From: JAFNGF01 sp964567045
Lineage (GTDB): Bacteria; Planctomycetota; Phycisphaerae; Sedimentisphaerales; Anaerobacaceae
Assembly: GCA_964567045.1 (NCBI GenBank)
Contig: CAZMLE010000003.1
Span: 59,212-123,211 of the forward strand
Length of the DNA: 64,000 bases
Reading direction: 5' to 3'
The position numbers were made by a program, and so were the translations under genes. The notes beneath the pieces were generated by a model that was given only the letters and a program-made list of their open reading frames with translations, had not been told where the DNA came from and ran no database searches. Position 1 is the stretch's first letter; each line of letters starts with the position of its first letter. Positions 8,978 through 17,800 of the stretch are shown here, piece by piece.

Positions 8978-10382
8978 TTGACTTCACGTCTGGTGATAAC
9001 TGGATCAAAATGCTATTGATTTTGTTCAGCTCGTCCCTGAGGCCGTAGTTTCCTTCGACAAACCTGCGATATCTTTCAGGTTCGTACCGGTCGGAAAGAA
9101 TCTGTTGACAGAATTCCTCAGAGATATTAAATAAAAACTCGGGCGGGAATATCTGGTTTGCTCCAGGAAAATTGTGAATGACCGGCTTCAGCCCGCAGGC
9201 CATTCCTTCCAGCAATCCCACGCTCTGGCCTTGTCCGATGCTGCCGGAGACAATATAGTGTTTGTCCTGCAGCCAGGAGTTTACATCTTGCTGCCAGCCC
9301 TCAAAGAGAACTACGTCCGTCAGCTCAAGCGCCTGCACAATATGCCTGAGGTATTGCTGGAGCATCAGGCTTTGAAAGCTTCCCGCAAAGAACAACTTAT
9401 ATTCCGGGTCGATATAATGTAGTTTTTGCATACATTGCAGAAGGAACATGGGATTCTTGTTGATACCGAGATGCCCCACACAGGCCAAATTTTTGCCGCG
9501 AGGTCTGCTAACGAACTTGAACTTAGCGAGGTTGACCCCGCTGGGGATCGTGACCATCCACGTACGGTTCTTAATATCGGGCGAATGCTCGGCCAGGGCG
9601 TCCTTGACAAATTGGTTGCCGCCTGTGACCAGTACGTCGATATTGTCCCATTGCACCTGAGCCGGCCATTGATCGTAAGCATCACGATAATGTAGCCTGA
9701 CAACCATATTGCAGACCTTGGGCAGCTTTGACGCTTCTACTGCCATATCGGTGCACCATTCGAACCAGGAGATGTCACTCCATTTCATTAATTGATACAT
9801 TTCGTCGAGATTTTGCCCTTGGAAAAGCTCTGTTGGAAAACGCATTTTCGTAAATTCGCAAATGTCGGCCAGAGACCTCACATCGTCACTGTGTCCACAG
9901 AAAAAGGCGATCTTTGACCTCTGGCAGCGAATGACCTGAATCATGGGTTCAAGAATCTCCTGTTCTGGCCAGAGCCGTAGCGAGTGCAACAGCACTTCGA
10001 TAGCATCTGCTTTGTTATCCTGGTTCAAGAAAATGTTTGCCGTTCTATTGAGCACGTCGGCATTCAATATACCCAGTCGTTCCATATCCTGAAAAAGCTG
10101 CGATGCCTCGCTCGCTTGGCCATCGGCAAGATAAGCTTCCACCAGATTCCAGACTATCTCGGCGCAGTCAGCCTTGAGGGTTCTTGCCTGGACCAAGCGA
10201 CGAATGGCTTCGGTGGATCTGCCCAGACAGTGCAGGATTACTCCGGCATCGTTCAGCACCTGCGCATCTTCGGGGACTCGCTGCAGATGCTGCTCAATAC
10301 CAGCAAGGGCTTCTTCATATCTGCCGGCTTCCGCCAATTCCAGACCTCGTTGATAATTATCTGAATTTGTATCCATCGTCAT
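8958..10382 (-). CDS. TPR-glycosyltransferase (GT-B type)
   Basis: The N-terminal about 150 residues are TPRs (RGLELAEAGRYEEALAGIEQ). The remainder is a GT-B glycosyltransferase: a central LACVGHLGINKNPMFLLQCM and a C-terminal donor-binding region with SVGLLEGMACGLKPVIHNF, typical of GT4-like enzymes. The start is the ATG at 10382, with AGGAG eight bases before it. A sigma-54 type promoter lies about 65 bases upstream, making this the first gene of the filament-cap/glycosylation transcript. The TPR plus transferase architecture recalls protein O-glycosyltransferases. The acceptor is unknown; flagellin is the obvious candidate from context. Confidence 0.87.
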   Translation of the reverse strand: MTMDTNSDNYQRGLELAEAGRYEEALAGIEQHLQRVPEDAQVLNDAGVILHCLGRSTEAIRRLVQARTLKADCAEIVWNLVEAYLADGQASEASQLFQDMERLGILNADVLNRTANIFLNQDNKADAIEVLLHSLRLWPEQEILEPMIQVIRCQRSKIAFFCGHSDDVRSLADICEFTKMRFPTELFQGQNLDEMYQLMKWSDISWFEWCTDMAVEASKLPKVCNMVVRLHYRDAYDQWPAQVQWDNIDVLVTGGNQFVKDALAEHSPDIKNRTWMVTIPSGVNLAKFKFVSRPRGKNLACVGHLGINKNPMFLLQCMQKLHYIDPEYKLFFAGSFQSLMLQQYLRHIVQALELTDVVLFEGWQQDVNSWLQDKHYIVSGSIGQGQSVGLLEGMACGLKPVIHNFPGANQIFPPEFLFNISEEFCQQILSDRYEPERYRRFVEGNYGLRDELNKINSILIQLSPDVKSNARCEV

Positions 10383-10448
10383 CGGTTTCACTCCTGATTC
10401 TCGAAATGCTCATACGATGAGCCGTAAAGCGTTACACGGAAGAATAAC

Positions 10449-10464
10449 TGCAAAATCCGTGCCG
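10449..10464 (-). promoter_or_regulatory. Sigma-54 promoter candidate upstream of the glycosylation/fliD genes
   Basis: Read on the minus strand the site is CGGCACGGATTTTGCA: the -24 GG and -12 GC are 12 bases apart, matching TGGCAC-N5-TTGC with one mismatch (C for T at the first base). The start codon of the TPR-glycosyltransferase gene is about 65 bases downstream. Two sigma-54 activators are encoded in the same window, which supports the call. Confidence 0.65.
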
Positions 10465-10583
10465 TTAACAAACATAGCTGTTTGTCTGCGATTTTGTAGG
10501 CTCAACGGGGTAACTTGCATAAATATCAGACATCTGTGTTGCTCGACAGCCATCTATCCGTTCCTGGCTCTGGCACTCGGGTG

Positions 10584-11771
10584 CTATTCGATGAAATCCA
10601 ACAGTGACATGGACATAAGTTTTCCGGCTACAGATAGCGACATCTGGTATAGCATTTCACGGCGAGAAAGGTCTATAGCTATTTGAGCGATGTCGGCTTG
10701 CTGTAGACCAGTCACCTCGTCCTCGGTGTCGTACTTTCGATTTTTAAGACCGTCTTGGAGGTTGCCCAAGAAACCGATTTTTGACCCTACGGCAACGCCG
10801 GTTTGCACCAGTAGATTGTCTACCTCGTCCAGAGAATTTAACGAAGTTTCGATCAGCTTCTGCACTTGAGTTGTGGAAAAACCTCTTTTGTTCTGAAGTA
10901 TGTCTCGGACGCTTATCAGAACACCGAATACATCGTTGGTGCCGGGCACACTCACCATTTCGATGCCGGTGGTGTTTATTGCAGTGCTGTCAACATATAG
11001 AATCTTACCAGTTCGGGAATCTGTCACAGCCTGATTGGGGTCTCCACCAGTGGGGACAGTTACGTAACTTATTCCATCGTCGATGGAGAGTTGATAGTTG
11101 CTGCCGTCGTGAGTTACCGTTAGCCAAGTGTTCCCGGTGACGTTGGAAGTTCCCGTGCCGGCTTTGGCGCCGGTGTCGCCCTGGAAAATGGGGGCACTAC
11201 GATTACTCGAACGAAAGATTTCATCGCCTACGTAAAGAGCAGATGATTCAAGTCCGGGCGCGACCTCTATACTTCGACTGTCGGAGCTGCCGCGATAGAT
11301 TACGCGAGTAATCTTTCCGCCCGTACGCTCCACGATATAAGGTGGCGATGTGGTATTACTGCCTCCAAACAGGTATTGGTTGGTATGTTTGGTGTTGGCC
11401 AATGAAACCATCTCCTCCAGGATATCGTTGATTCCCTCAGCCACTCTCTGCCGGCCGTCTTCGCTGTAAGTGCCGCTGGTAATTTGAGTTAGGCGTGTCT
11501 TTGTCTCAGCAAGCAATGGTCTCATACGCTCGACGATGGTTGAGGTGACCTCCAGCATGCTGACCATTTCCGACAGATTGTCTATATAGTTTTCCAGAGA
11601 CCTTTGCTGGCAGTTTAGTCCCAGAATCTGGTATGCTGTTGACGGGCTGTCAGAGACGCGATTTATTTGGGCTCCGGTAGAGGCTTGCTCCTGCAGGCTG
11701 GCCATCTCTCTGGCATGCAATTGCAAAGCAAAGCTCGCATTATTGTAAATATTGCTCAATGTTCCACTCAT
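10584..11771 (-). CDS. flgL: Flagellar hook-filament junction protein FlgL
   Basis: The 395-residue protein begins MSGTLSNIYNNASFALQLHA and has flagellin-like N- and C-terminal helices (SPSTAYQILGL; then IAQIAIDLSRREMLYQMSLS). It forms the second junction zone between hook and filament. The variable centre (about 150-290) contains the outer domain. Start at ATG 11771, with GAAGGGC upstream. It follows flgK by 27 bases, the usual flgK-flgL arrangement. Confidence 0.95.
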   Translation of the reverse strand: MSGTLSNIYNNASFALQLHAREMASLQEQASTGAQINRVSDSPSTAYQILGLNCQQRSLENYIDNLSEMVSMLEVTSTIVERMRPLLAETKTRLTQITSGTYSEDGRQRVAEGINDILEEMVSLANTKHTNQYLFGGSNTTSPPYIVERTGGKITRVIYRGSSDSRSIEVAPGLESSALYVGDEIFRSSNRSAPIFQGDTGAKAGTGTSNVTGNTWLTVTHDGSNYQLSIDDGISYVTVPTGGDPNQAVTDSRTGKILYVDSTAINTTGIEMVSVPGTNDVFGVLISVRDILQNKRGFSTTQVQKLIETSLNSLDEVDNLLVQTGVAVGSKIGFLGNLQDGLKNRKYDTEDEVTGLQQADIAQIAIDLSRREMLYQMSLSVAGKLMSMSLLDFIE

Positions 11772-11798
11772 TAGACGCCCTTCAGTAAGTGCGACAGT

Positions 11799-13760
11799 TT
11801 AGAGTATTTCCATCAGGGTCAAAATCGAGGATTGAACGGTTGACAGAAATTTGGCCATGGCCTGAAACATCTGTTCAAAAATCAACATTTGTGCAGCTTC
11901 ATCGTTAATGTTGACGCCGCTTATGTCGCTTTGCCTGTTCGTGAGGTTTTGAATCATAGTTTCGATGTTTTCCTGGCGCATCTGTTTGACAGCGGCCTGT
12001 TGACCAATGTCGGCAGCCAGCCGGCGGTAGAACTCTCCAGGCGTCATGTCGCCCAAACTGCCCAGGGCTTTGTCCTTTAGGGCTGCCAGCCGCAGGACAT
12101 TGGCATTGTCGGTTAGCTCTGCGCCCAGCGCCGTTGCTATCTGGCTTGGCGAACTGGTGATCTGCGAACAGACCGCCATATCTATTGCACTGCGGCCGGC
12201 GAAAAATGTATTGATTCCAACCGCTGCCAGCAGTCCCGAAGTGTCGGTGTTGGCAAAGGCATCGATTTCGAAAGTGTCACCTGCATTCAAGTCGCCTGGA
12301 CTGAGGGTTATCTTGATGCCGTTACCTACATCGAGCTTATCGCCGGCAGCATAACCGCTGCCCACGTTGAGCGTGGCAACAACTTCGCCCTGGCCGTCTC
12401 TTACTTCAAGGTGTAAGTCACCGTTGCCTACCGAGCCGGTGCCTGTAACTGTGACGGTGAAGGTCTGATTCTCGCTGCCCGTGTAAATGCCTGATACAGA
12501 TATGGCCGGCGGCGATGTCCCTGTAAGGTTACTTGTTGTAGGCTGGGGCAGAACAGCAGGGAGAAAATCAAACTTGTAGTTTGCATCGGCCCGAATTTGC
12601 AGCCTTGAAGAGGCCGCTGACGCGCTCAGGCCGGTAATGGCGGAAATCTTTGTGGCTATACTCGTTAATGAATCCGTGGACATATCCACGTCGATTTCGT
12701 GGCGTGTCGCTTCTCCAGTAGCGGTATTGATGACCCTTATACATATTTTGCCGCTCGTTACCGGCGGGTCGAAATCAGCCAGATTCTCGCTTGTCATCCT
12801 CCAGCCGGTCAGTTCGGAGAACGATCCCTGCGAACCTACCCCCTGGACGTGATATTGATTTATCTGCTGTATTATCGCGCTTGCTAAAGTGTCCAGGTCG
12901 GTGTGGATTCCAGCGACAATTTCATTCTTCAGGGACAACAGCGCCCCGAGTCGCCCACCCTGGACGCTCGTGTCATAGTTGTGAGTGCCGGCAGGGCAAA
13001 CGCCCAACAAATTGTTGTCTTTTAAGCCCACCTCTATTTCAGTAGCGGCGGAACCTGCCACCACCGCTAATCCAGCGATGCTGACATCAACGACACCATA
13101 CTCTCTGCTCTGGACCTCTGTGGCGATCAATTCGGCCAGCTCTGTTATTCGCTGGTCTCTCTGGTCGCGTAAATTGTTTGCCTGCCCACCGCTCATTTCC
13201 ATTCTTTCGATGTTGTCGTTAAGGTCAGCGATCTGGTTTATTAGTGTGTTGATCTGTTCGCCGGCGTTTTCAGCTTCTAATGTAATTTGAGTCTCGAGCT
13301 GGGTGAGGAAATCCCCTAAGGTCCGAAATTGGTTCGCCAGATTCTGGCCGGCTGTTGCGACTTCGCTTTGCCAGATGATTTCTGAGGGATGGGCACAAAG
13401 GTCCTGCAAGGTGTTGAAAAACTTGTCTATCACTTCGCTCAAAGTGCCCCCACTGGAAAGCTCTCCAAATGCGCCTTCGACCGTGCGGAGCGTAGTAGAT
13501 TCCTGTGTAATCTGCTGTAGTGATGACTGCTGCCGGAGAATCTCCAGCTCTAAAAGTCTATCTATTATCCTGGTGACCCCGGCAATATCGACGCCGCCGC
13601 CCAATAAAGTCGCACCAACCTGGCCGGAATATGCAGGAGACAGGTCTACTCGCTGGCGATGGTAACCCTCGGTAGCAGCGTTGGCAACATTGTTGCCAAT
13701 GACCTCAAGACCCTTTTGAGCTGCGGCAAGACCGCTTATTCCTATCGAGTAAGCCTGCAT
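11799..13760 (-). CDS. flgK: Flagellar hook-associated protein 1 FlgK
   Basis: The product of about 653 residues begins MQAYSIGISGLAAAQKGLEV and continues with the rod/hook N-terminal motif NNVANAATEGYHRQRV. It ends with the FlgK C-terminus (NINDEAAQMLIFEQMFQAMA). It forms the first hook-filament junction ring outside the cell. The ATG at 13760 is chosen because the signature starts there and GAAGGG lies before it; a TTG further upstream would overlap flgN. The central part is long and beta-rich, typical of larger FlgK proteins. Confidence 0.96.
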   Translation of the reverse strand: MQAYSIGISGLAAAQKGLEVIGNNVANAATEGYHRQRVDLSPAYSGQVGATLLGGGVDIAGVTRIIDRLLELEILRQQSSLQQITQESTTLRTVEGAFGELSSGGTLSEVIDKFFNTLQDLCAHPSEIIWQSEVATAGQNLANQFRTLGDFLTQLETQITLEAENAGEQINTLINQIADLNDNIERMEMSGGQANNLRDQRDQRITELAELIATEVQSREYGVVDVSIAGLAVVAGSAATEIEVGLKDNNLLGVCPAGTHNYDTSVQGGRLGALLSLKNEIVAGIHTDLDTLASAIIQQINQYHVQGVGSQGSFSELTGWRMTSENLADFDPPVTSGKICIRVINTATGEATRHEIDVDMSTDSLTSIATKISAITGLSASAASSRLQIRADANYKFDFLPAVLPQPTTSNLTGTSPPAISVSGIYTGSENQTFTVTVTGTGSVGNGDLHLEVRDGQGEVVATLNVGSGYAAGDKLDVGNGIKITLSPGDLNAGDTFEIDAFANTDTSGLLAAVGINTFFAGRSAIDMAVCSQITSSPSQIATALGAELTDNANVLRLAALKDKALGSLGDMTPGEFYRRLAADIGQQAAVKQMRQENIETMIQNLTNRQSDISGVNINDEAAQMLIFEQMFQAMAKFLSTVQSSILTLMEIL

Positions 13761-13780
13761 TTCTTTTGTCCCTTCTTTTT

Positions 13781-14302
13781 TCAAAAGCGCAGATTTACAA
13801 AAGTCCCGTCCATTTGCCTGTTCGCTGCGCCATTGGCACGATACGTAACCGTCCCTGTTTTCCCAAGGTCGAATATACTCCTGAGCAGCAGATTGTTGAA
13901 TCTAGCGCACTCTGACAGAAGCATAGAGGTGCTGAGATGCTCTTTCTTGAGTTCATTAATCAGCGTTTTCAGTTCAACCTTTTTGCTGGCTACCTGCGCT
14001 TTCTTCTCAATTGGCAGGCGACTAGCCAGCTTAGTGAGGGTCATTTGCTCGACATTACAGCCAAGGGCATTTGCCAAATCTTTTCGCAGAGCCTGGCGAT
14101 TCGATTCATTTGCAGCGTAAGAATCCGCTTTGGCCCGGATAGTGCTGAGCAGTCTATTGAGGGCGGCATCGTCTCGCTTGATAACCGCGCTGCGCAGTTC
14201 ATTCAGTTGCAGCAAGCCGTCGTGTATGTACCGAATGTCCTCGTCGAGGACACCCAACAACTGATCAACTTTACTCTCTATTGTGTTTGCACACGCTTTC
14301 AT
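13781..14302 (-). CDS. flgN: FlgN-like export chaperone
   Basis: The product of about 173 residues is an all-helical protein of FlgN type (KVDQLLGVLDEDIRYIHDGL, then LNELRSAVIKRDDAALNRLL). FlgN binds the C-terminal helices of FlgK and FlgL in the cytoplasm and delivers them to the export gate. The gene lies 20 bases before flgK, the standard order. Start at ATG 14302, with AAAGAGA upstream. FlgN sequences are weakly conserved, so position carries much of the weight. Confidence 0.82.
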   Translation of the reverse strand: MKACANTIESKVDQLLGVLDEDIRYIHDGLLQLNELRSAVIKRDDAALNRLLSTIRAKADSYAANESNRQALRKDLANALGCNVEQMTLTKLASRLPIEKKAQVASKKVELKTLINELKKEHLSTSMLLSECARFNNLLLRSIFDLGKTGTVTYRANGAANRQMDGTFVNLRF

Positions 14303-14330
14303 AAAAATCTCTTTGACCAATCTGGCGTTT

Positions 14331-14473
14331 CAGGTTGTCCGGGTATCAGGTTACCAGGTTGTGGCGATCAGGTTATCAGGATATCAGGTTTGTCCGAGTA
14401 AACCTCGGCAGTCCCACCTGGTTTCCTGATCCGCTGATATCCTGCATGCTGCTGTCCTGATTTCCTGATATCC
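14331..14473. repeat. Cluster of TATCAGG / CCTGATA inverted repeats between flgN and the rod-binding gene
   Basis: Several copies of ATCAGG occur on the left (GTATCAGG, GATCAGG, TTATCAGG, ATATCAGG) and of its complement on the right (CCTGAT, CTGATATCC, CCTGATATCC). They are separated by GTCCGAGTAAACCTCGG, so the whole stretch can fold into a branched hairpin. It carries no reading frame of interest and lies inside the flagellar transcript. It looks like one of the dispersed palindromic families of this genome. Confidence 0.7.
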
Positions 14474-14523
14474 ACTTGTGTTTACCCGCCTGTATCTATT
14501 TCCTATTTCGTGCCAGATATGTC

Positions 14524-14546
14524 AGGGGTCCCGCAGCGGGGCCCCT
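14524..14546 (-). terminator. GC-rich hairpin directly after the rod-binding gene
   Basis: AGGGGTCCCG and CGGGGCCCCT flank a CAG loop, giving a ten-pair stem with one G-T wobble. It starts at the stop codon of the rod-binding gene. No T-run follows on the minus strand, so it may act as an mRNA-stabilising or attenuating hairpin rather than a full terminator. Confidence 0.45.
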
Positions 14547-14890
14547 CACGCATAGTGTTTCATAAGCTCGTACAGGTCCTTCCACAGTCCAAAGCCGCCT
14601 TTGTTGGCAACGTCACGCGCCAGGTAAAGCCAAAACATCCCTTGTATTTGCTGGGAGGCGCCATCCTGGTCGAAGCCCCAGTGTCCAATAGTACTTCCCG
14701 CTTGCTCTAATAACTTGTTGATTAAGACGGATTCGAAATCTTTTGCTATTTGTTTCTTTTGCTCGTCCGAGACGTTATCAATTTCGTCCGCCCGCAAATT
14801 TTCGATCTTATTACCCATTATAGTTCCGCTTAATCTGCCCAGCGGGATCAGCGAGGTGGGTTGTATTGACATCAATTCGGTGCTATCCAT
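14546..14890 (-). CDS. flgJ: FlgJ-type rod-binding protein (N-terminal domain only)
   Basis: The 114-residue protein matches the rod-binding domain: IAKDFESVLINKLLEQ in the middle and a C-terminal ARDVANKGGFGLWKDLYELM. It lacks the muramidase domain of gammaproteobacterial FlgJ, as is common in other phyla where the hydrolase is separate. It would cap and help assemble the rod in the periplasm. Start at ATG 14890; it follows flgI by 11 bases, the classical flgI-flgJ order. Confidence 0.85.
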   Translation of the reverse strand: MDSTELMSIQPTSLIPLGRLSGTIMGNKIENLRADEIDNVSDEQKKQIAKDFESVLINKLLEQAGSTIGHWGFDQDGASQQIQGMFWLYLARDVANKGGFGLWKDLYELMKHYA

Positions 14891-14901
14891 CAAGATTGCT
14901 C

Positions 14902-16023
14902 CTACATTATCACCAGTTTGGCTTGAAGAGCGCCGGCTTTCTTTAAGGCATTGAATATTGCTATAAGGTCCCTCGGTGTGGCTCCTATGGCATTGAGGGC
15001 TTTTGCCAGTTCTGAGACGGTGACTGCTCGGGTGATAGGAATCAAATATCCTTCTTTCTCTTGTACGCCAACTATAGTTTCTGGCACGACTTGTGTAGTC
15101 CCGGCGTCAGAGAAAGGTGCGATGGGCTGAGAGACTCTGGCAGTTTCTCTGACCTTTACTACCAGACTTCCTTGCGAGATCGCCACCGCCGAAATGCTGA
15201 CATTTTCGCCCACGACGATAGTGCCGGTCCGCTCGTTAATAACTACTACTGCCGGAACGTCAACCTGCACTTCGGGCTTGGTAATGCTGTCGATAAAGCT
15301 GGCTATGTCGGCCTGAGTGATCTCAGCGGGAAGCTTAACTCTGATCGTGCCGGCATCAACTACGACTGCACTATTTTGGTGGATATTGTTAATGGCAGTG
15401 CTGATTCGCTCGGCAGTTGAGAAATCGCTGTTGGTAAGGTTAAGCGTGATGAATCTCTGACCCGCGATGTGCTCGACGAATGTAGCAATTTCTTCTTTTT
15501 CAACTATTGCGCCGCCAGGGATTCGCCCAACCGTCTGGTGGTTTTTGGTGATCGAGGCCTTTTCGCCGACAGCCGCCCAGCCTCCGATCGAGACCCCACC
15601 CTGGGCAATAGCGTAGACCTGCCCGTCAAGCCCTTTCAATGGTGTTGCTAAAAGGATTCCGCCCTGAAGGCTTTTGGCGTCTCCTATAGCTGAGACATCA
15701 ACGTCGATTCGGGAGCCTTCATGGTCGAAAGGGCCTAACTCCGCTGTGACTATGACGGCTGCGATATTGCCGCCGGTCAGGTCAGTAGGAGCAAGAACGA
15801 GTCCCGAATCTCTCAGTATATTCGTCAGCATTTGGCGCGACAGCAATGTCGTGTCGCCGGTTCCAGCCAGGCCGATGACTAATCCCCTACCTCGCAGCGG
15901 ATTGCCGCGAAGACCCTGGATGTCAACGATGTCCTTTATTCGCTCGCACTGCCCGGTTTCCGCCAGAAGTAAAATTAAATATAGAAAGTCAAATATCAAA
16001 ATCTTTGATTTTTGCATTTTCAT
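14902..16023 (-). CDS. flgI: Flagellar P-ring protein FlgI
   Basis: The product of about 373 residues has a signal peptide followed by IKDIVDIQGLRGNPLRGRGL and VIGLAGTGD, the FlgI signature. It ends in ATPRDLIAIFNALKKAGALQ. It forms the periplasmic ring around the rod. The ATG at 16023 is chosen because GGGGA precedes it; an ATG at 16044 in the same frame is an alternative that would overlap flgH. The DNA coding for the leader is very A/T-rich (MKMQKSKILIFDFLYLILLL) and may derive from an A/T-rich dispersed repeat. Confidence 0.95.
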   Translation of the reverse strand: MKMQKSKILIFDFLYLILLLAETGQCERIKDIVDIQGLRGNPLRGRGLVIGLAGTGDTTLLSRQMLTNILRDSGLVLAPTDLTGGNIAAVIVTAELGPFDHEGSRIDVDVSAIGDAKSLQGGILLATPLKGLDGQVYAIAQGGVSIGGWAAVGEKASITKNHQTVGRIPGGAIVEKEEIATFVEHIAGQRFITLNLTNSDFSTAERISTAINNIHQNSAVVVDAGTIRVKLPAEITQADIASFIDSITKPEVQVDVPAVVVINERTGTIVVGENVSISAVAISQGSLVVKVRETARVSQPIAPFSDAGTTQVVPETIVGVQEKEGYLIPITRAVTVSELAKALNAIGATPRDLIAIFNALKKAGALQAKLVIM

Positions 16024-16046
16024 TTTTGATTTCCCCGGGTACATGT

Positions 16047-16676
16047 TTAGAATGGCCAAAGAATATCAAAGATGCGCCCGAGCCAGCCCGGTTTTGTGTA
16101 TGGCGCGGAGACGCCGCCATTTCGGCTTGCAATGTGGAAATTTGCTACCTGCTCACTCTTGACGGAGTTATCGAACGCGATGTCGCTCGGCCTGACTATG
16201 CCGCTCACTTCAATGGTCTGTGTGTCGCCACCAATGTCACGGTCGCGTGTTCCCATAACCACAAGGTTGCCGTTCGGCAAAACGTCCATTACGACTGCCG
16301 TGACGCGGTCGACAAAGCTACGCTCATCTTTGTAATCAGCTTTGCTCTTTAGCTCGTTGGTAGATTCGGCTTCCATTGTGAAACCAGGCACACGTGGCAA
16401 AAGATTATGCCCCGGGGTCGTTATTCCCAACTCCCCGTCAAAGTTGCTTGACTTGTCGGTTTCCTTTTTCAGGTCTCTTTTTGCCTTATTGTCGATTTTA
16501 CTGGCCTCAGTAATTTTGATTGTCAAAACGTCGCCTATTTCGTGGGCCACGTCGTCTGCGTACAGGTCGCGGCTGTTCTTATCTCTCTTGGCCCAGATGG
16601 AACCTGCCCGTGAGCACGCAGCGACACAAAGTAGCAGGGCTGCTGAGGCCAGCACGAAGGCTTTTCTGGTTTTCAT
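16047..16676 (-). CDS. flgH: Flagellar L-ring lipoprotein FlgH
   Basis: The 209-residue protein has a lipoprotein signal with a VAAC lipobox (cysteine 21). It continues with the FlgH body: SIWAKRDKNSRDLYADD, IGDVLTIKITEASK and the conserved VVMDVLPNGNLVVMGTRD. It forms the outer-membrane ring, so this cell has an outer membrane. Start at ATG 16676. The order flgA-flgH-flgI is kept with short gaps. Confidence 0.96.
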   Translation of the reverse strand: MKTRKAFVLASAALLLCVAACSRAGSIWAKRDKNSRDLYADDVAHEIGDVLTIKITEASKIDNKAKRDLKKETDKSSNFDGELGITTPGHNLLPRVPGFTMEAESTNELKSKADYKDERSFVDRVTAVVMDVLPNGNLVVMGTRDRDIGGDTQTIEVSGIVRPSDIAFDNSVKSEQVANFHIASRNGGVSAPYTKPGWLGRIFDILWPF

Positions 16677-16687
16677 TGTTTCTCCCT

Positions 16688-17791
16688 TCAGAGGAGGGGT
16701 TCTACAGTTCCGTCTTCGTTGACTCTACATAAGATCATGCGTTGCGAGTCTAAGTTTCGCACTTTTATGTGCTCACCAACATGGCCATCCTGCATTGTCT
16801 TTCCCATGGCTGTCACGACCAGTCCCGGCATCTCAACACGAATGACAACACTCTTGTTGCGTCCGATGCGAACCGCGGTCTTTGCTGAGTCCAGCATGTC
16901 CGGACCAATCACTGTATTTGCCGGCAGCCGACGCCGCGCAACAAGCCCATAAGGTGGACGCCAATTCACAGGCTCAGGATAGTCGCTCATATCCTCTTGA
17001 ATCTTGACGTTCTCAGGAGTGATCACAGCGCCGGCGGCAATCTGAGTGAGCGTCACTGCCCGGCGGCAGTTGTACTTCAAACATAAGGTAACTTCACGCA
17101 TCCCTAACTCTTTCCCATCCCCGACTGGATCGGGGACCAGCACGGTAATGCGAACCTTGGCCTGGCTTGTCTGGCCCGTTTCAATCAATTGCGGCGCAAA
17201 TTTGACGTCCTTACTCGGGCCGGCTAAGATTAAATCCGGGGGTATCCGTACCGGCTCCCACTGACAAGCCGACCCATTCGACAAGCTCAGGGCTGAGCCG
17301 GTGGGCGGATTATTTTTGGATTCCCGCGACCCGCCGCCCCGACTCGCGTCAGGAGACGCGGGGGCAGGAGCGGGGTCCCTCAAAAAGGATTTTGCCAGCT
17401 CAACAAATTTTTCGCCTTTGATGACCTGTTGCTGTTGTTTCACGGCGGTTGCTTGCGCACCGGTGAATGTCACTTTCTGGGCGGGGATGTCGTTACAGGC
17501 TAATCTACTCAGGATGGTAGCCCTTTCCACGACAACTTTCTGCCCCGGCACTGAAATCCGGCCCAACAGAATGCTGCCGGCCTTAGCTACCAGCGACTCA
17601 TCGCCACGGATTATGGTAACCTGCCCCAGTCTCAAATAGTCGTCCGTGATGGTAATCTCTCTGGGCAGGTAAATCTCAAGAACAGAATGTTCACTGTTCG
17701 TCGTTCGTTGTTCAGAGTTCGTCGATGAACACAGAACTAAAAACAATGAACATGCTACAAATGCACAGGTTATAGGCGTCCTTCTCTTCAT
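16688..17791 (-). CDS. flgA: Flagellar basal body P-ring formation protein FlgA, with repeat insertions
   Basis: The 367-residue protein has a signal peptide and an N-terminal FlgA domain (VLEIYLPREITITDDYLRLG). A C-terminal ChapFlgA/SAF domain follows (AVTLTQIAAGAVITPENVKI, ending MGKTMQDGHVGEHIKVRN). It is the periplasmic chaperone for FlgI. Three dispersed repeats are read in frame: one just after the signal peptide (SEQRTTNSEHS, 17694-17752), and two back to back in the interdomain linker (PAPAPASPDASRGGGSRES and TGSALSLSNGSA, 17273-17380). Both folded domains remain uninterrupted, so the gene is probably functional. Confidence 0.9.
   Translation of the reverse strand: MKRRTPITCAFVACSLFLVLCSSTNSEQRTTNSEHSVLEIYLPREITITDDYLRLGQVTIIRGDESLVAKAGSILLGRISVPGQKVVVERATILSRLACNDIPAQKVTFTGAQATAVKQQQQVIKGEKFVELAKSFLRDPAPAPASPDASRGGGSRESKNNPPTGSALSLSNGSACQWEPVRIPPDLILAGPSKDVKFAPQLIETGQTSQAKVRITVLVPDPVGDGKELGMREVTLCLKYNCRRAVTLTQIAAGAVITPENVKIQEDMSDYPEPVNWRPPYGLVARRRLPANTVIGPDMLDSAKTAVRIGRNKSVVIRVEMPGLVVTAMGKTMQDGHVGEHIKVRNLDSQRMILCRVNEDGTVEPLL
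17273..17304. repeat. Family A palindrome inside flgA
   Basis: CCCATTCGACAAGCTCAG faces CTGAGCCGGTGGG around a GG centre. It is the same family as the copies at 19801-19850, 23618-23664 and 31710-31757. Here it is read on the minus strand as ALSLSNGS. Confidence 0.75.
17320..17380. repeat. Family B GC-rich palindrome inside flgA
   Basis: GACCCGCCGCCCCGACTCGC faces GACGCGGGGGCAGGAGCGGG. Related copies occur at 32340-32416 and 37232-37270 and give the same peptide pattern PAP-(n)-DAS-(R/G)-GGG. Confidence 0.7.
17694..17752. repeat. Family D repeat (TGTTCGTTGTTC / GAACAATGAAC) inside flgA
   Basis: GTTCACTGTTCGTCGTTCG and GTTCGTCGATGAACACAGAA match the repeats at 37325-37376 and 42999-43072. 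Here it codes for the stretch right after the FlgA signal peptide. Confidence 0.7.
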
Positions 17792-17800
17792 TATGGGTTC

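Noticed and set aside
10565..10600. Plus-strand sigma-54-like TGGCAC...TGCT inside flgL
   Set aside because: The GG-to-GC spacing is one base too short and the site points against the transcript from inside a gene.
14331..14473. Possible CRISPR array
   Set aside because: The TATCAGG units are short, irregular, inverted as well as direct, and have no equal spacers; no cas gene is present.
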